From NCBI GenBank assembly GCA_907164885.2, contig OU015490.1, positions 220,093,391 through 220,157,390 of the forward strand: a stretch of 64,000 nucleotides of DNA. Reading direction: 5' to 3'. The position numbers and the translations under genes are program-made. Within the stretch, counting starts at the first letter, position 1. Every line of letters begins with the position of its first letter. Shown here one piece after another: positions 12,205 to 25,915 of the stretch. The stretch comes from Dolomedes plantarius (Eukaryota; Arthropoda; Arachnida; Araneae; Dolomedidae). The notes below the pieces were generated by a model. It did no database searches. It was not told where the DNA came from and saw nothing but the letters and a program-made list of their open reading frames with translations.

Positions 12205-13881
12205 TATATAGTCGTGTTTGTAAATTTTACTTGATTAAAATATTATGTTTAATAATTTATTATTTGATTATCAAAGTAGTCCAAAAATGAAAAATTAGTA
12301 TAGACCCAAAATTTTAATAAATATAATTAGGGTAATAATTATTAGAAATTTCAAAAAACATAATTTGGCTAGTAATTATTAGAAATTTAATCAATATAAT
12401 TTGTGTAATAAATATTTTAAAATTTCGATTTATAGCAAGTTGCATTTACCCGAACAAATAAAAGTTTAAAAAATTAGTATAAACATTACATTATAAATAA
12501 CGGAATGAAACGGCAATATTTATTACTCATGCGAAAAAAATATAAAATTATTGGCTCAGTATTAATCCTTTACTAGCAAATGAATCGTAAAATAAAAAAA
12601 AACAGATGCTTGTATTTTAACGACATAAATTTTCATTATTCATTTTAGAATTTCTTCCTAATAATAACCATTATTAAGTTTCTATTGATAAATAAATTCA
12701 TTTTAAAATATTCTGAATATTTTTTTATTAGAAATAAAAGAATTATTGTAGCAATGAATAAGAAATATAAATTAATATAATTGATTTCATAACTAACGAG
12801 GTAGCAAAGATTAAAACATCCGGATGGTTTAAGTCTTTTAATAGTAAAAGCACATACATACACTGCTGTAATTTATAACAAAGCATTAACCTAATAAACT
12901 CTCAAAGCAACGTTCCTTCTTTGAACCCTGTTAGTAATGACTGAGTTAATTTAAAAAATATTTTGAAGATATTTCGACTTAGAGCTGAAAAAATTTCTTG
13001 CACTAAGGAATGAGTAGTAATACATAATGAGTGCTTTAATTATAAACAAGGTAGTGTAAATTTAAGTGTCTGAATACGTATATTTATTTTAATTAGTTGC
13101 TATTAATTACATGAAAAATAAAGATGAAATATATGCTATATTTTACTCTCGACTAATCCTCTTCACTTTGTATTTATAACTAAGTCGAATTTCTGGAAGG
13201 CAAGTATTTCATCTGGAAGGCAAGTATCATACTTTTCACAATATTAAAAGCTATGTATATTTATTATATCTTCATGAGTAAAGCAAGTTTTTAGGGAAAC
13301 TATTAGGGATCAATAAAAATTTATATCATGCTAGATATTTTTTTAAATGTTTTTTGTCTACGTACGATCGCATAATTTTCAAGAAATCGGTAGTAAATGG
13401 GCCTATTTTTTCCATAAGGTTCCATTGTTTTCTTTATCTGCCACATCTAGTTTATTAAAAAAACATCCTAAATTACATTATAAATAGTCTAGTGCAGCCA
13501 TCTGGTATGTAAAATAAGTAATTAAAACTTTTCAGGATAAATAAAATGAATAATTTTAATCTTTTTGGTGCGTTACTTTTAAACACTATAGCCCGGAAAT
13601 ATCACGGGCACGAGAAATAGAAGGCGAAACCTCACGCCATAATTTTGACGGGAGCTAGATAAAGGGGTTAATACTTATCTCTTGCCGTCTTCATGTCTTA
13701 GGGTTGTAAGCATTAATTTTTCTTTTCGGAGGCAACCATATATCGAATTCACAGTTAAATTTCTGTACCCGATTGCTTTCAAAATTTCTTTATACATTTT
13801 AACTCTGAAAATGTGGTCCATGGTATAAATCTTGTTCTCTACGCTTTTTCAGGTTTGAAGGCTACTATATTTCTTACTTAC
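12205..13881. other. AT-rich DNA, no gene seen
   Basis: Long A/T runs with no coding frame I can support. From about 13560 the composition becomes richer and leads into the candidate exon at 13882. If that exon is real, this block would be its downstream intron. Confidence 0.5.
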
Positions 13882-14117
13882 CTTGAACTATTTACTATTG
13901 AAAGGCCCCCACTGACCAACACTGGTACAAGAGAAGTCGTCTCAGCACTCCCCTTTATCTTATTTGTAATAAAAGTTCCAAAACTGTGCTTTCTAGGCTT
14001 GCTAGTGGACATGACAGAAAACTTTCTTTTAGCGAGGGCAGAATGGTCTTCTCTATTTCCACCAAGTGCCATGTCTAGCAGGCCACCCATAGCACATTTT
14101 TGAGTGCATAGCCCATA
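13882..14117 (-). CDS. Candidate host-gene exon ending in a strong splice donor
   Basis: On the minus strand an open frame runs from about 14117, with an ATG at 14090, to 13882. It ends in TCAAG followed at once by GTAAGTAAG, an excellent 5' splice site. The peptide is polar and basic (for example KRKFSVMSTSKPRKHSF and GTFITNKIKGSAETTSL) and is much less AT-rich than the flanks. The frame is closed by a TAG at 14118, whose AG could be a 3' splice site (CTCCTTAG) with a short pyrimidine tract; otherwise the ATG at 14090 would be the start. I do not recognise the protein. It could be a host exon or a chance frame with a donor-like end. The opposite-strand frame over the same bases is taken to be its shadow. 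Confidence 0.4.
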
Positions 14118-14775
14118 CTAAGGAGTATTTCATTTCAAATCCCATTCTTGTCATTGACTTTCTTCTGGTTAAAAACTGCATAGATTTCATCTGAATTTAG
14201 TTGCTGGAGGATAAGCAACAACAAAAACAAAAATATCAACAGAGTTAGTTTCTTATTGATATTTTTAGTGAATAGTTTAATTTTTATATTTGTCTAGCTA
14301 CGTAAGAGAGTGCAGTTTCTCTGTGTATAAAAAAATGCATATTTCCCGAATATAAATTTTGAAAGGTTGTGTTTTCTGCCAGTATTTTGAAAATTTATCG
14401 TGCTGTTTTTTCTTTGTCATTTCTTAGGAAATACGAAATTGATATCAAGTGATTATTTATTATTTGTTTAAATACCTAAATCAATCTTTCGTAATTATTT
14501 AATAAATATGTCTATGTGATACGTGCGATATATGAAACATTGTTTTCTACGTTGTTTTTAATTACCGTTTATATAGCTAGCAAATGCGCTGTCATTTCTT
14601 AGAAAACAAAACCATACAATCCATATTTGAATGCACTATCTACGGTGACTTACGTACAAAATATGACGTGTAATATATCCAGTACTTCCAAAAACCGTTT
14701 TAAATATAATAATTGCTGATTTTATAACATTTGATATGAGAGTCGAATTTATCGAACCGTTTTTGACTGAAAATG
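14118..14775. other. AT-rich DNA, no gene seen
   Basis: No open frame or repeat of note before the TA microsatellite. If the exon at 13882-14117 is real, an upstream intron or promoter would lie here; I see no clear promoter motif. Confidence 0.4.
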
Positions 14776-16676
<1,901 letters not shown>

Positions 16677-16818
16677 TATATATATATACAACATATATAT
16701 ATATATATATATATATAAATAAGAATAAGATGAAAGAGAAAACCAGTAATAGCTCTAAAGCTACTTATATATATATATATATATATATTAATATTATTTT
16801 ACTAAGATATGTGTAATA

Positions 16819-17622
16819 CAGTCGAAGCTCGTTATAACTCCCCGACGTTATAGCGACCGTTTCAATATAACGACCAGTGCAAAAACTGCCAAACAGTATC
16901 CCCTTTAAAGTTTTTTTTTTTTTTTTTTTTTTTTTTGTGCAATATAACGACTCTGTATGTAATATAACGACTCTGCAGTCTATTTACTCCCAATGCAGCG
17001 TCTCCGATCCACTTCCGACACTAAATCTTTAACTGAGGAATGAGATGATGTTTTAAAAACTTTTGGAATTCACTGAAAACCAACAACGAATCCTGATTTT
17101 TTTCCTAGGTTTAGTTTGGTTTGGTTTGGAGCTCTATGGTCAATTTCTTTGCTATACGAGGGCTAATTATACCGGGACCTATTGCTTAAAGCCCATTCTG
17201 AATAGCTACAACTTCCCATGCCAACAGAGAAACTCGATTCCATGGACTTAGGTACAGAAAGTCATCGCCCTAGCCATTTGGCCATTGTCCAGCTTATTTT
17301 TCTAAGAAAGCGATGGACGGAAAACACACATTTTTTGTGATTTTATTCATTTCTATATAAAGTTTTAATTTTATAAATAATCTTTCACTTAAATTGTATT
17401 TACTGTAACTAATTTCCATTGCCTATGTTTATTGGATAACAAAGGGAACAATACTATGTAGTAATTATGTACTAATATGTAATTTATTTAAACATCTTAA
17501 TTTTCACGTAAATGATAAGATTTTATATTGTAAAATGTTAATCAATTTTCGCTATTGCTACCACTCGTTATAACAAACTTTATCTATGAGACGAGATGAG
17601 TCGTTATATCGAAAGTTGACTG
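16819..17622. mobile_element. Pogo/Tigger-like non-autonomous DNA transposon
   Basis: Left end CAGTCGAAGCTCGTTATAAC and right end TCGTTATATCGAAAGTTGACTG are imperfect inverted repeats. TA flanks both sides (16817-16818 and 17623-17624). Length 804 bp. The motif TATAACGAC recurs inside the left end, and a poly-T tract lies at about 16911-16936. A 62-codon frame at 17063-17251 has no recognisable transposase motif. The TIR type is typical of pogo/Tigger elements. Confidence 0.82.
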
Positions 17623-17624
17623 TA

Positions 17625-19079
17625 CTCACCTTCCGGCAGTATTTGAGCGATTGACATACCGAATTATTTAAGTCCACTTTTTGACTTTTTTGTAAATTTT
17701 AGTTTCAAAGCACTTGATTGACTTCTAACTTTTTATATTAATAATTTTTTCCAGATAATAAAGATTTACACCTATTAAGGAGAAAATTGCTTTGGGCGAT
17801 TGAATAATAATTAACTTTTCGCAGTCATTCAAGTTAAGTCCATACTCTAATGTATATCAGTGCAATAATGCAATTCAAACGCATGGGGCAAGATACTTGA
17901 TGATAACGGTAAATCGCTTAGTGTAGTTTCATCACAAAAAAGTAAAATAAATGAATCAGTTAAAGTCTAAATGATGCAGAAATATTGTTAAACACTGTTA
18001 ATAACTAAACATTTAAATAAATTTTTATTTCTGCAGTAAAAAATAATCTGAAGTCTGATTTGGATGTTATTGCTTTTTTCCACTTAACTAAATCGATTAA
18101 GTCCCTTAGTCCCTCAAAAATTGTAATAATAATAATAACAATTACTTCAAGGATATTCCCACTTATAAATTTTACAAGTCGCCCGATAAAAGCTACATCT
18201 GCAATATTACATTCCACAATGTTTATTTGAATTTATATTTTCAGAGGAATTAAATAACAATGTACATTATATTATCAATTTTCTCCACTTTTTGTTTTAC
18301 GAGCTTAACAGATTTGGCAAGTGAGCGGCAAATATAAAGCTATAAATAATAATATTGTAATACTGAAGTCAGCTCAGTAATTAGATGGATAGTAGTAACG
18401 TGTAAGTCACTAATATACTAAGGAAATTTATTAATGATGTTAAAGTAATTTTAACACCTTTTTCGCAATATTCTTCTTCTACTCTTATAACTATGAACGT
18501 CCCCGAAAATTTCTCGAAATTAGAACTTTAATTCCTTTGTTTGTTCGAATAAAGTTTCCTACACCTGATTATTCTACAGGAGGACAGTTAACTGTCAAGG
18601 CTTCTGTTTTAAAATCACCAGTGTATTTCTCCGGATCTTTCCTGTGTTACTTATAATATTTTGGAACATGAAAATTTATTCTTAATGTATAAAATATTTT
18701 AGGTCACACAAATTTTGATGCTTTGATATAATTAACTTCCTTTCAAAAGTTTAATAAGACGAAACTTCCAATACCTGTTAACAAAACTTAGCATTTATTA
18801 TAAATACACTTTGTATTATCAATAATTTTTTTCACTTCGATTTTTTTTTCTGTTCAAGTAATAGCAACTATATTTTAGTAAGTGTAGAATTTTACTAATT
18901 TTTAACTAGTATTAAAGTTCTTTTTTATAATATATAATTAATATTACACATTAAGAATTCGTTCTAAATTTGAAGACTACATTATTAAAATAAGTGAATA
19001 TATATATATTTAAAATTTAATGCAATGCATTTTTAAAACAATTAATATAACTGCAGATGTAATTGTAACAAAATATAGG
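17625..19079. other. AT-rich DNA, no gene seen
   Basis: No supported coding frame, inverted-repeat element or tandem structure. The longest frame is 70 codons on the minus strand (18005-18217), hydrophobic in its middle, with no other support. Confidence 0.5.
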
Positions 19080-19959
19080 TCTTGAATACTGCTGATTAGG
19101 GATTACGTTTAGAATGAACTTCCTTTGCTATGATCATACCACTGACGTCTATTCTCCTGCGTTTACCAAAGTCTTTCAAAAGCCCATAATCCTTTTCAAA
19201 ATAATCTTCTTGCATTCCTACTGTATGTAATAAGACTTTTAACTCATTATCATAAATAGAGGAATATAATTTAAACTCTGACAGTCCGGACTAATTTCCT
19301 TCCACTGCACTTTGCTGGATATTTAAGAGAGCAAACTGATGGTATATTAACTTTGACTTTATATAGCACCAGAAAGCTACTGAGTATGGACTCATTTATA
19401 AGGACATTTACTTGGGCAATGCACTTACCATTAAAGCCTTTTTTCAAGTATTTATCAAAACCAACAATCCTTTTCAAAATTATCTCTTAATTCCTATTGT
19501 ATATAGCAAAATTTAAATCATGCTGAAAAACAGAGAAACAGAATTGAAATTCCTACAATGAGGCTACTTTCCTCGTTGTGCAATTCACGAGCTACTTCAG
19601 AAAGCAAACTGATGGGATATTAAATAAGACTTGATATAGCACCAGAGAACTTCTGATTATGGATACTGTAGAAGCGCTGGATGATATAATTCCAAGAAGT
19701 AGAAACCTTGGTGTGTGGTCGGAGAGACTGTCAATAAAAAAACTTTTATAACCACTCCAGAGAGCAAAATAAATAAATAAATAAATAAATAAAAAATAAA
19801 GACTTGAGGAACACTATGATAGCGATGATAAGAAAACAAAGGTTTTAAGATGGATGGTGACGTAAAGTTCAAGTTATTTTATGGCCCAAAATAAAATTTT
19901 CAAATAACTGTCAAAGTGGTATCGCAAAAGAAAATTATAGTGAGGAAGCACTTGGTCTA

Positions 19960-20270
19960 CTGTGAACATGAGCAGTGAAATAAGGGACCAATTGGGGCAG
20001 GAGCTGTTAAGATAAGGACAGCCCACTGTCCAATGAGAGAGAAAGAGGTGGGCCAAAATGGCCCCGGGAAACGGACGAGCCCCTCCAAAGAAAAAAAAGG
20101 GTCCAGAGATTTCGCTGGCTTATCCCCGAGCTCTGAACCTGTAGATGCGATTACTCTCTCGCGGAGACTTGAGGAGGTTCCTGTAGTCTGACATGATGAT
20201 GCCGAGTCTGACCTGATCTGGGTACCTGTCAACGGAAGCCTTAATTCCTGAATTCTTCAACAGTCGTAAG
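19960..20270. other. GC-rich decayed coding-like stretch inside array A
   Basis: A GC-richer segment in a part of the array that does not match the tandem unit. On the plus strand one frame reads polar text such as GPGKRTSPSKEKKGSRDFAG and, after one stop, DDAESDLIWVPVNGSLNS. On the minus strand a 91-codon frame also exists. It may be the ORF1 or gag-like part of a decayed retroelement, or a retrocopy of host sequence. I cannot name it. Confidence 0.3.
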
Positions 20271-20634
20271 CGCCTCCCGAATTAACTTAGAAATATTTGC
20301 TTTCACTGAATATTTTCCCTCTGCTTTTGGATTTATCATGTATTAGTTGATAATATGATTGTGAACCTCATTTTGTTATTAATTTTGCTTTAAAAAAATT
20401 TTAGCATTCTTGAATAAAAGTATGATAAGGGTCAATTGTCTATGTTTCCTTGCTTGTCCCACACATGCACACATCAATTTATTAAGGTTCTATTCTGATC
20501 TATAGATACGTTCATAAGGAACTTTCTTTATGCAACGGTCATACCATTGAAGTATTGTTTCATGAGTTTATGAAAGACCACAATGCCTTTTAAAATGATC
20601 TCTTGCATTTCTACTATATATAATAAAGATTTAA

Positions 20635-21900
20635 CCCATTTAGGACCGCTCCATTTTTCCTTTATTAGAAATGCACCAAACACAAATAAGTTGTTTCCAT
20701 AAAATTAAATTTATTTTTACGAGAGTTACGAAATGTTGCGCTTTGGCAACATCAGTCAAAAGCGGTATAAAAATATTAAAAATATCAAAATTTAAAATTA
20801 TAAAATGTTTTAAATAATTTAAAAGTCTTTGAAACTTTTCGCATGAAGAGGTACATTACACTTATTACATACAGAAATTGTTTGACTTTTGCAGTGTTTA
20901 CATTTTTCTGTTTATTTTCACTATTTTTAGTAATAATATACGGCCCATACGGTCTTTCCGAGTTTCTTTAACAATTAGATTTTGAATTGAAGATGGCCTT
21001 CCAATATGTAAAGTTTCAGGTAAAACAGAATTCATCTGCATTTCTTCAAGCCTTTTTATCAAAGATATGGCTCTCTCAAAGATATAGATCTCTGAAACTC
21101 TAATAAACTTATTTTAGAATTCATTACATCCATGTAGAGTCTCCATTTTCCCCATGCAATATGCTCCTTTTTCTTACTATATTGCTTACTTTTACATTTA
21201 TTAGGAAAAAATGTCGATTTCACCTGCAATGTCTTTAGGGGATTCGACATTTTCACATAAAATATTATCATCAATAGCTTCTTCATCCTTCAAATCATCC
21301 GGATATGGAGGGATAATGATGAATTGTGGTTCATCATTAGCTTATGTTGAGGACGATTCTGAAAAATTATCATCATCTAGCTCATGAAAATACTCCAATG
21401 TTTCTTCCAATGTCAAAAATCGATTTTTTCTAGAGACAAACTTATCTGAAATTTTAAAAAAATACCAATCTACTGCATAAAAACTAGGCCGCATATCCAA
21501 ATGTTAAATAATACACATTGGACTGATGTTGCGTTTACACAACATTTATAAAAATATGAATTGAGAAACATAAAAACAAAAATTATGCCTTACCTGTTGA
21601 AGCCATTTTGTTCTTTAATCTCTAGTAAAAACGGAACTAGCATCAAATCGGAAATTTAACATGTGCTGCTATCTAAGGTTATTATTTAAAATTAGTCATT
21701 TTTTTCCTTTCAAAACACCAGAAAAAAAACAATTTTTTGCAAGTGCTAAAAGCCGGCAAATGTGGAAATAAAAATTATTATGATCAATTAAAGTATAGAG
21801 AATAAAATAGAAACGTTACTTCAGACGTACAAAACTTAGAACATGCCTTTAAAAATACAGAAATCAATGTTGCGTTTTCGCAACGCCAGTCTTAAATGGG
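20635..21900 (-). mobile_element. Internally deleted piggyBac-like element with TTAA TSD
   Basis: Flanked by TTAA at 20631-20634 and 21901-21904. Ends CCCATTTAGGAC and GTCTTAAATGGG are inverted repeats with one mismatch. Removing the element with one TTAA restores the array consensus GATTTAACTCATGATAAAAA, as in neighbouring units. A subterminal pair GTTGCGCTTTGGCAACATCAG (near 20734) and GTTGCGTTTTCGCAACGCCAG (near 21869) forms a second motif near each end. At 1266 bp it is about half the size of full piggyBac elements; the catalytic core is missing. Confidence 0.88.
21344..21606 (-). pseudogene. piggyBac transposase N-terminus with an apparent 148-bp intron
   Basis: Minus strand. ATG at 21606-21604 codes MAST, then the exon ends at 21594 at a GTAAGG donor. 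A TTTCAG acceptor at 21446 joins exon 2, which keeps the frame and reads DKFVSRKNRFLTLEETLEYF then HELDDDNFSESSS before a TAA at 21344-21342. Acidic, serine-rich N-termini are normal for piggyBac transposases. The same frame continues as acidic sequence (PDDLKDEEAIDDN) for another ~45 codons after the stop. Cysteine-rich C-terminal text (CNKCN) survives near 20850-20900. Intron usage is inferred from the sites and frame, not observed. Confidence 0.65.
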
Positions 21901-22632
21901 TTAACTCATGATAAAAAATAAAAAAAAATAATAATAATTTTAAGTCCTGCAATCAGGGACAATTTCCTTGCACTGCACTTTTCGAGACATTTCAGAGACT
22001 GTGGTTTCCCTGAATTATCGAAAAAAGGAAGAGAAATGAATCTAACACATTGAATATTTTGTAGAATGCGGTTTTAAACAGTGTAATAAATATGAATGGA
22101 GAGGTCTAACTAAAACATAACGTGGCACAATAAAACTGCTAATTCTGGAAATGTGCATAAAGATTCATGCGTTACAATATGCTCATACTACGGAGGTATT
22201 TTATAATGTATTTAGCAAAACAATCAAAAATCCCAAATTCGCTTCCAAATTATATCCTCACATTCCTACTAGATATAACTAAAATACATGCTGAAAAACT
22301 GAGGAAAGTTATTTTCCTTTGATACCTCGTATAATTAGGGATAATTACCTGTTCTCTGATTATGGATACGTTTCAAAGAAACTTTCGTTTCGCTATGAAC
22401 ATACCACTGAAGGTTATTGACATGTACTTATAAAAAATTTTAAAAGCACAAAATCTCTTTCAAAATTACATCTTTGCATTCCTACTGTATATAATAAAAA
22501 TTTAACTCATGCTAAAAACAAAGAAACACAATTTTAACTACTGTAATAAGGGAAAATTTTCTTGCATTGCCGATTATGCATACGTCTAAAAGGAACTTTC
22601 TTCATGCTATGAACATACCACTGAGGTATATT

Positions 22633-24927
22633 AGGGTGGGTCGAAAAAAATAAATATAATTTTTTTTTCGGAAAGCTTTAGTGCGGAAAATTTGCCTATT
22701 GAAATGAGAAGAAGACCGGCATAAAAAATATTAAAATCGGTTAACATCTTCTGTTCATGCATCGTACTTAAAATTTATGAAAGATTGCAAAAATAAGGAT
22801 ATTTTTGTAACTTTTTCTGCTAGTTTAAACTTTTAAAATAAACACGATTTAGTTTTTTATGCTTGTTTCATGGTTTAAATAATCTAAATAATTTAAATTC
22901 TGATCAAAAATATAATTTTTTCCATTCGCCCAACGTCTTAGAAAAAACAGAAATATATCAATATTTCACAATTTTCACTGTGCTACTCTTCGCTCGTTTT
23001 GCTATAACAAAACACAGATTCTTTCTATATGGTTGATAAGTGTAAAATATGAAGAGACAAGAGTCGTGTTACGACGGATTTGAAAAGTCAATTCACACCT
23101 CCTGAGGAAAGTTGGGGTCTTTTCTTTGACGGACAAAAAGATCATACTTTGTTCGACGAAAAATTTAATGCCAAGCAATTTCACAGGAATGGGAAAGAAG
23201 AACACTATTCTCTTATCGAGGAACCTGGATCAACTTATAATTGACATGTATCTCTTTCCTGGAGTTCATCAAATTATTTAACTCAAAGCATTATTTCTCG
23301 TCTGTCTGTACTATCAATATCACTAGAAAAACTAGAATTAGTAAGATGTGATGGTACTATAACCAGCACTGGATGGAAGAACGGTGTCATGCACCGACTA
23401 GAAAATCATGTAGGACGCCCGCTACAGTGGAGCATATGCCTCCTGTCTTTTAATGAGCTTCCTTTTCACCACACTTTCCAACATATTGACGGTCAGACTG
23501 CAGGACCTATTTCTTTTTGTGGGCTAACCGGGCAGTAGCTCACTTGCTGTGAAAACCTCCCTGTGGTTGATTATGAACCCATAGATTATTCGATTCTTGA
23601 TATAGGCAAGAATTTGTTGATCAAAGACAAACAGTACTTGTTGGACACTTCAAATGCAATCACCTTGGGAAATTGCCCAGAAGAGTTGTCAAAGAGGAAC
23701 CTGGTCCTTTCTCCCATTCCAGATGGCTATCTGAAGCCAACCGTGTCTCTAGGTTTTATATAAGTTCATCAGATACATCCGGAATTTCAAAAGAAATAGT
23801 TGGCTTCATCTTGAAATCATATATGCCTATGTGGTTTGCCACAAAAAAGAGCAAATATTTTACTAACGTACCAAAACAGGCATATCAAGCAATCCAGATA
23901 TCACGGTATTTAATCGGACGAATTACTTAAAATAGTTAATCCAGTAATTAAACGAAATGCATTTTTGCACACCCAGAGAATGTTCTGTTGGCAATGCTTG
24001 TTGATGAAAGAGCTTGGTTACAGAAGTATCTTAAAAGCAAGAGAAACCGTCCCAAAGAAGAAGAGTGTTAGAAATGTTGAACTACCGAAGATAAACTTTC
24101 AAGCTTCCAAATACACTGAAATTATTAATTGGAATTCTTGTATGGTGTATCCTCCACCAATGCTTTGGAACCTAAGTGAAGATGATATTAAATAATTAAT
24201 CAATTCTGACATTACGCCCATCAGAGAAATACTAAAATTTCCTCGTGACACCCAAGCTGTGGAGAGGTGCGTAAAAATTATGACAGAGGCCTCGAATAAA
24301 GTATGTGGATATGAAGCTAGAGATGTCTATATCCGAGCAACACTGAAGTCAAGATCGGTTCTGCCTCATTTCTCAAAAAAATCAGACTTGAAATGTGTAT
24401 AGATATAAAAAAGTAAAAGTAAAAACAGGGTAAGCCAAATAATCCTACTCTAGGGATTAAATATAATGTAAATACCACACCCAGCAATTGGATGGTTGGT
24501 TGAGTAGGGTGTGGGTGCAACTCGACGTGCAACCACCACCGCGTGGTGAGTTCTGGGTCGTTTTGATCTAGCAAATCGAGTGGAGAGTTGCACATGGAAA
24601 ATTGCGAAAAATTGTTAAATTTCTGTTTTTCAAAGACATTGCGTGAAAGGTAAAAAATAGATTTTTGATCAGAATTTAATTTATTTAGATCATTTTAACC
24701 ATAAAACAAGCATAAAAACTAAAGCGTGTATATTTTAAAAGTTTAAACAAGCAGAAAAAAAAATTACAAAAATATCACGATTTTTGCAATTTTTCATAAA
24801 ATTTAAATTCTATACGCGAACGGAAAATGTTAGCCGATTTTATTTTTTATGCCGTTTTTCTTCTTATTACAATAGGCAACTTTTCTGCACTAAAGCATTC
24901 AAAAAAAAATTTTCTCGACCCACTCTT
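22633..24927 (+). mobile_element. DNA transposon with ~290-bp TIRs and 9-bp TSD, superfamily unclear
   Basis: The 9-bp direct repeat AGGTATATT flanks it at 22624-22632 and 24928-24936. The left end AGGGTGGGTCGAAAAAAA and right end TTTTCTCGACCCACTCTT are inverted repeats; the similarity continues inward for about 290 bp on each side (to about 22925 and from about 24655). Removing 22633-24936 restores an array A unit (CCACTGAGGTATATTC). A degraded plus-strand gene fills the interior. A 9-bp TSD with long TIRs recalls Mutator-like elements, but the protein does not show a MULE domain I can recognise. Confidence 0.85.
23105..24402 (+). pseudogene. Putative transposase of an arthropod repeat family, RNase-H-like
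   Basis: Plus-strand frame with several stops and at least two frameshifts. Legible pieces in order: GLFFDGQKDHTLFDEKF; EEHYSLIEEPGS; LVRCDGTITSTGWKNGVMH; LQWSICLLSFNELPFHH; FILKSYMPMWFATKKSKYF; QAVERCVKIMTEASNKVCG; and a stop at 24400-24402. I recall the same architecture from many uncharacterised arthropod proteins. The CDGT...NG segment followed by a C-x(n)-NELP segment is reminiscent of the D and C/H motifs of RNase-H-fold transposases (hAT, MULE), and the position between long TIRs supports a transposase role. That role is inference. Confidence 0.6.
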
Positions 24928-25559
24928 AGGTATATTCTTTTGTACTTAAAAGCGTTTCAGAAACCCCAAGTTGCTTTCAAATTATCTCCTTGCATTCCCA
25001 GTGTATAAAACAAAAATTTAACTCATAGTAAAAAACAAAAGAAAATAATTTTAAATCCTACAGTTAGGGATACTTTCTTTGCACTACTGAATATAGATAC
25101 GTTTAAAAAGATATTTTCATTGATGTCTATTCTCATGCATTTACATACATTCTCCAAAAGTCCACAATCCCTTTAAAAATTAGTTCTTGCGTTAATAATG
25201 TTTATAATAATAATTTAACTGTTGCTAAAAAAACAAGGATCATCATTTTAACTCCTACAATCAGGGCAAATTTCTTTGCACTGCTGCTTATAGATATGTT
25301 TAAAAGAAGCTTTTCTTTGAGCCAAGAACATGTCACTGAGGTCTATTTTCTTGTATTACCTAAGCATTTGAAATGCCTACAATCACTTTCAAAATTAAAT
25401 CATTGCATCACTAATGTTTATATTCATACTTCAAATCATGCTCGAAATGAAAGGAACATAATTTTAACTCATACAATAAGGACTAATTTCCTTGCACTGC
25501 CCATTGGGAGATATTTCAGAGAGAGAGTGGACTTTTCCCACAATGATCGAAAAATGAAG

Positions 25560-25881
25560 AGAAACGAATCCAAACACATATATCTCGCTATCTTAACATT
25601 TTACATTTTCCGCATCCCTCTGCTTCTCCCTTTGCATCCATTGGATTCGCCTGCCGCCAGAGCCATCGTTAGAGAGTGCGGAGCAATTCCGAACATCAGA
25701 CGCGATTGTGTCTCTCCGCAGGGCAGACCACCTTAGCGGAACCTCTCTGTTCTCGCCAATAAATGGTGAAGTTTTCCCCCAAAACATATAGTTTGATGGT
25801 GTGGTGATCTGGGGGTGAAAGTACCGTTTCGTGCGAATGATAAAATGACTTTGTACCCATGTTTGACTCGGTCTGATCGCC
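25560..25881 (+). promoter_or_regulatory. GC-richer, CpG-containing stretch upstream of a candidate first exon
   Basis: Directly after array A the sequence turns GC-richer with several CpGs (for example GCCTGCCGCCAGAGCC and ACATCAGACGCGATTG). It could hold a promoter and 5' untranslated region for the exon at 25882. It contains a 146-codon plus frame and a 119-codon minus frame with no recognised domains. No TATA box or clear initiator is evident; several upstream ATGs occur. Confidence 0.3.
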
Positions 25882-25915
25882 ATGGACTGGATTTTTAAGA
25901 GTTTTGGAAATAAAG
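25882..25915 (+). CDS. Candidate first coding exon (start codon plus splice donor)
   Basis: GCCATGG gives a strong start context. The 34 bases code MDWIFKSFGNK and end AAAG, followed by GTAAGGG, a good 5' splice site (intron phase 1). The short exon follows the GC-richer stretch at 25560-25881, as expected for a gene start. No downstream exon could be identified in the window; arthropod introns can be long. I do not recognise the protein from 11 residues. It could be chance. Confidence 0.35.

Larger units (their letters stand above)
19080..25540. repeat. Tandem array of ~210-280 bp units (array A)
   Basis: A unit is recognised by a CTTTCAAAATTATCTCTTGC block, then CATTCCTACTGTATATAA, then TTTAACTCATGCTAAAAA, then AGGGACAATTTCCTTGCACT, then TACGTTTAAAAGGAACTTTC, then ACATACCACTGAGGTCTATT. 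Copies of the first block occur near 19188, 19467, 20584, 22240, 22455, 24970, 25170 and 25379. Spacing is about 210-280 bp where uninterrupted. The array is broken by three insertions, at about 19660-20480, at 20635-21900 and at 22633-24927. Copies are diverged, so this is an old array. Confidence 0.75.
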
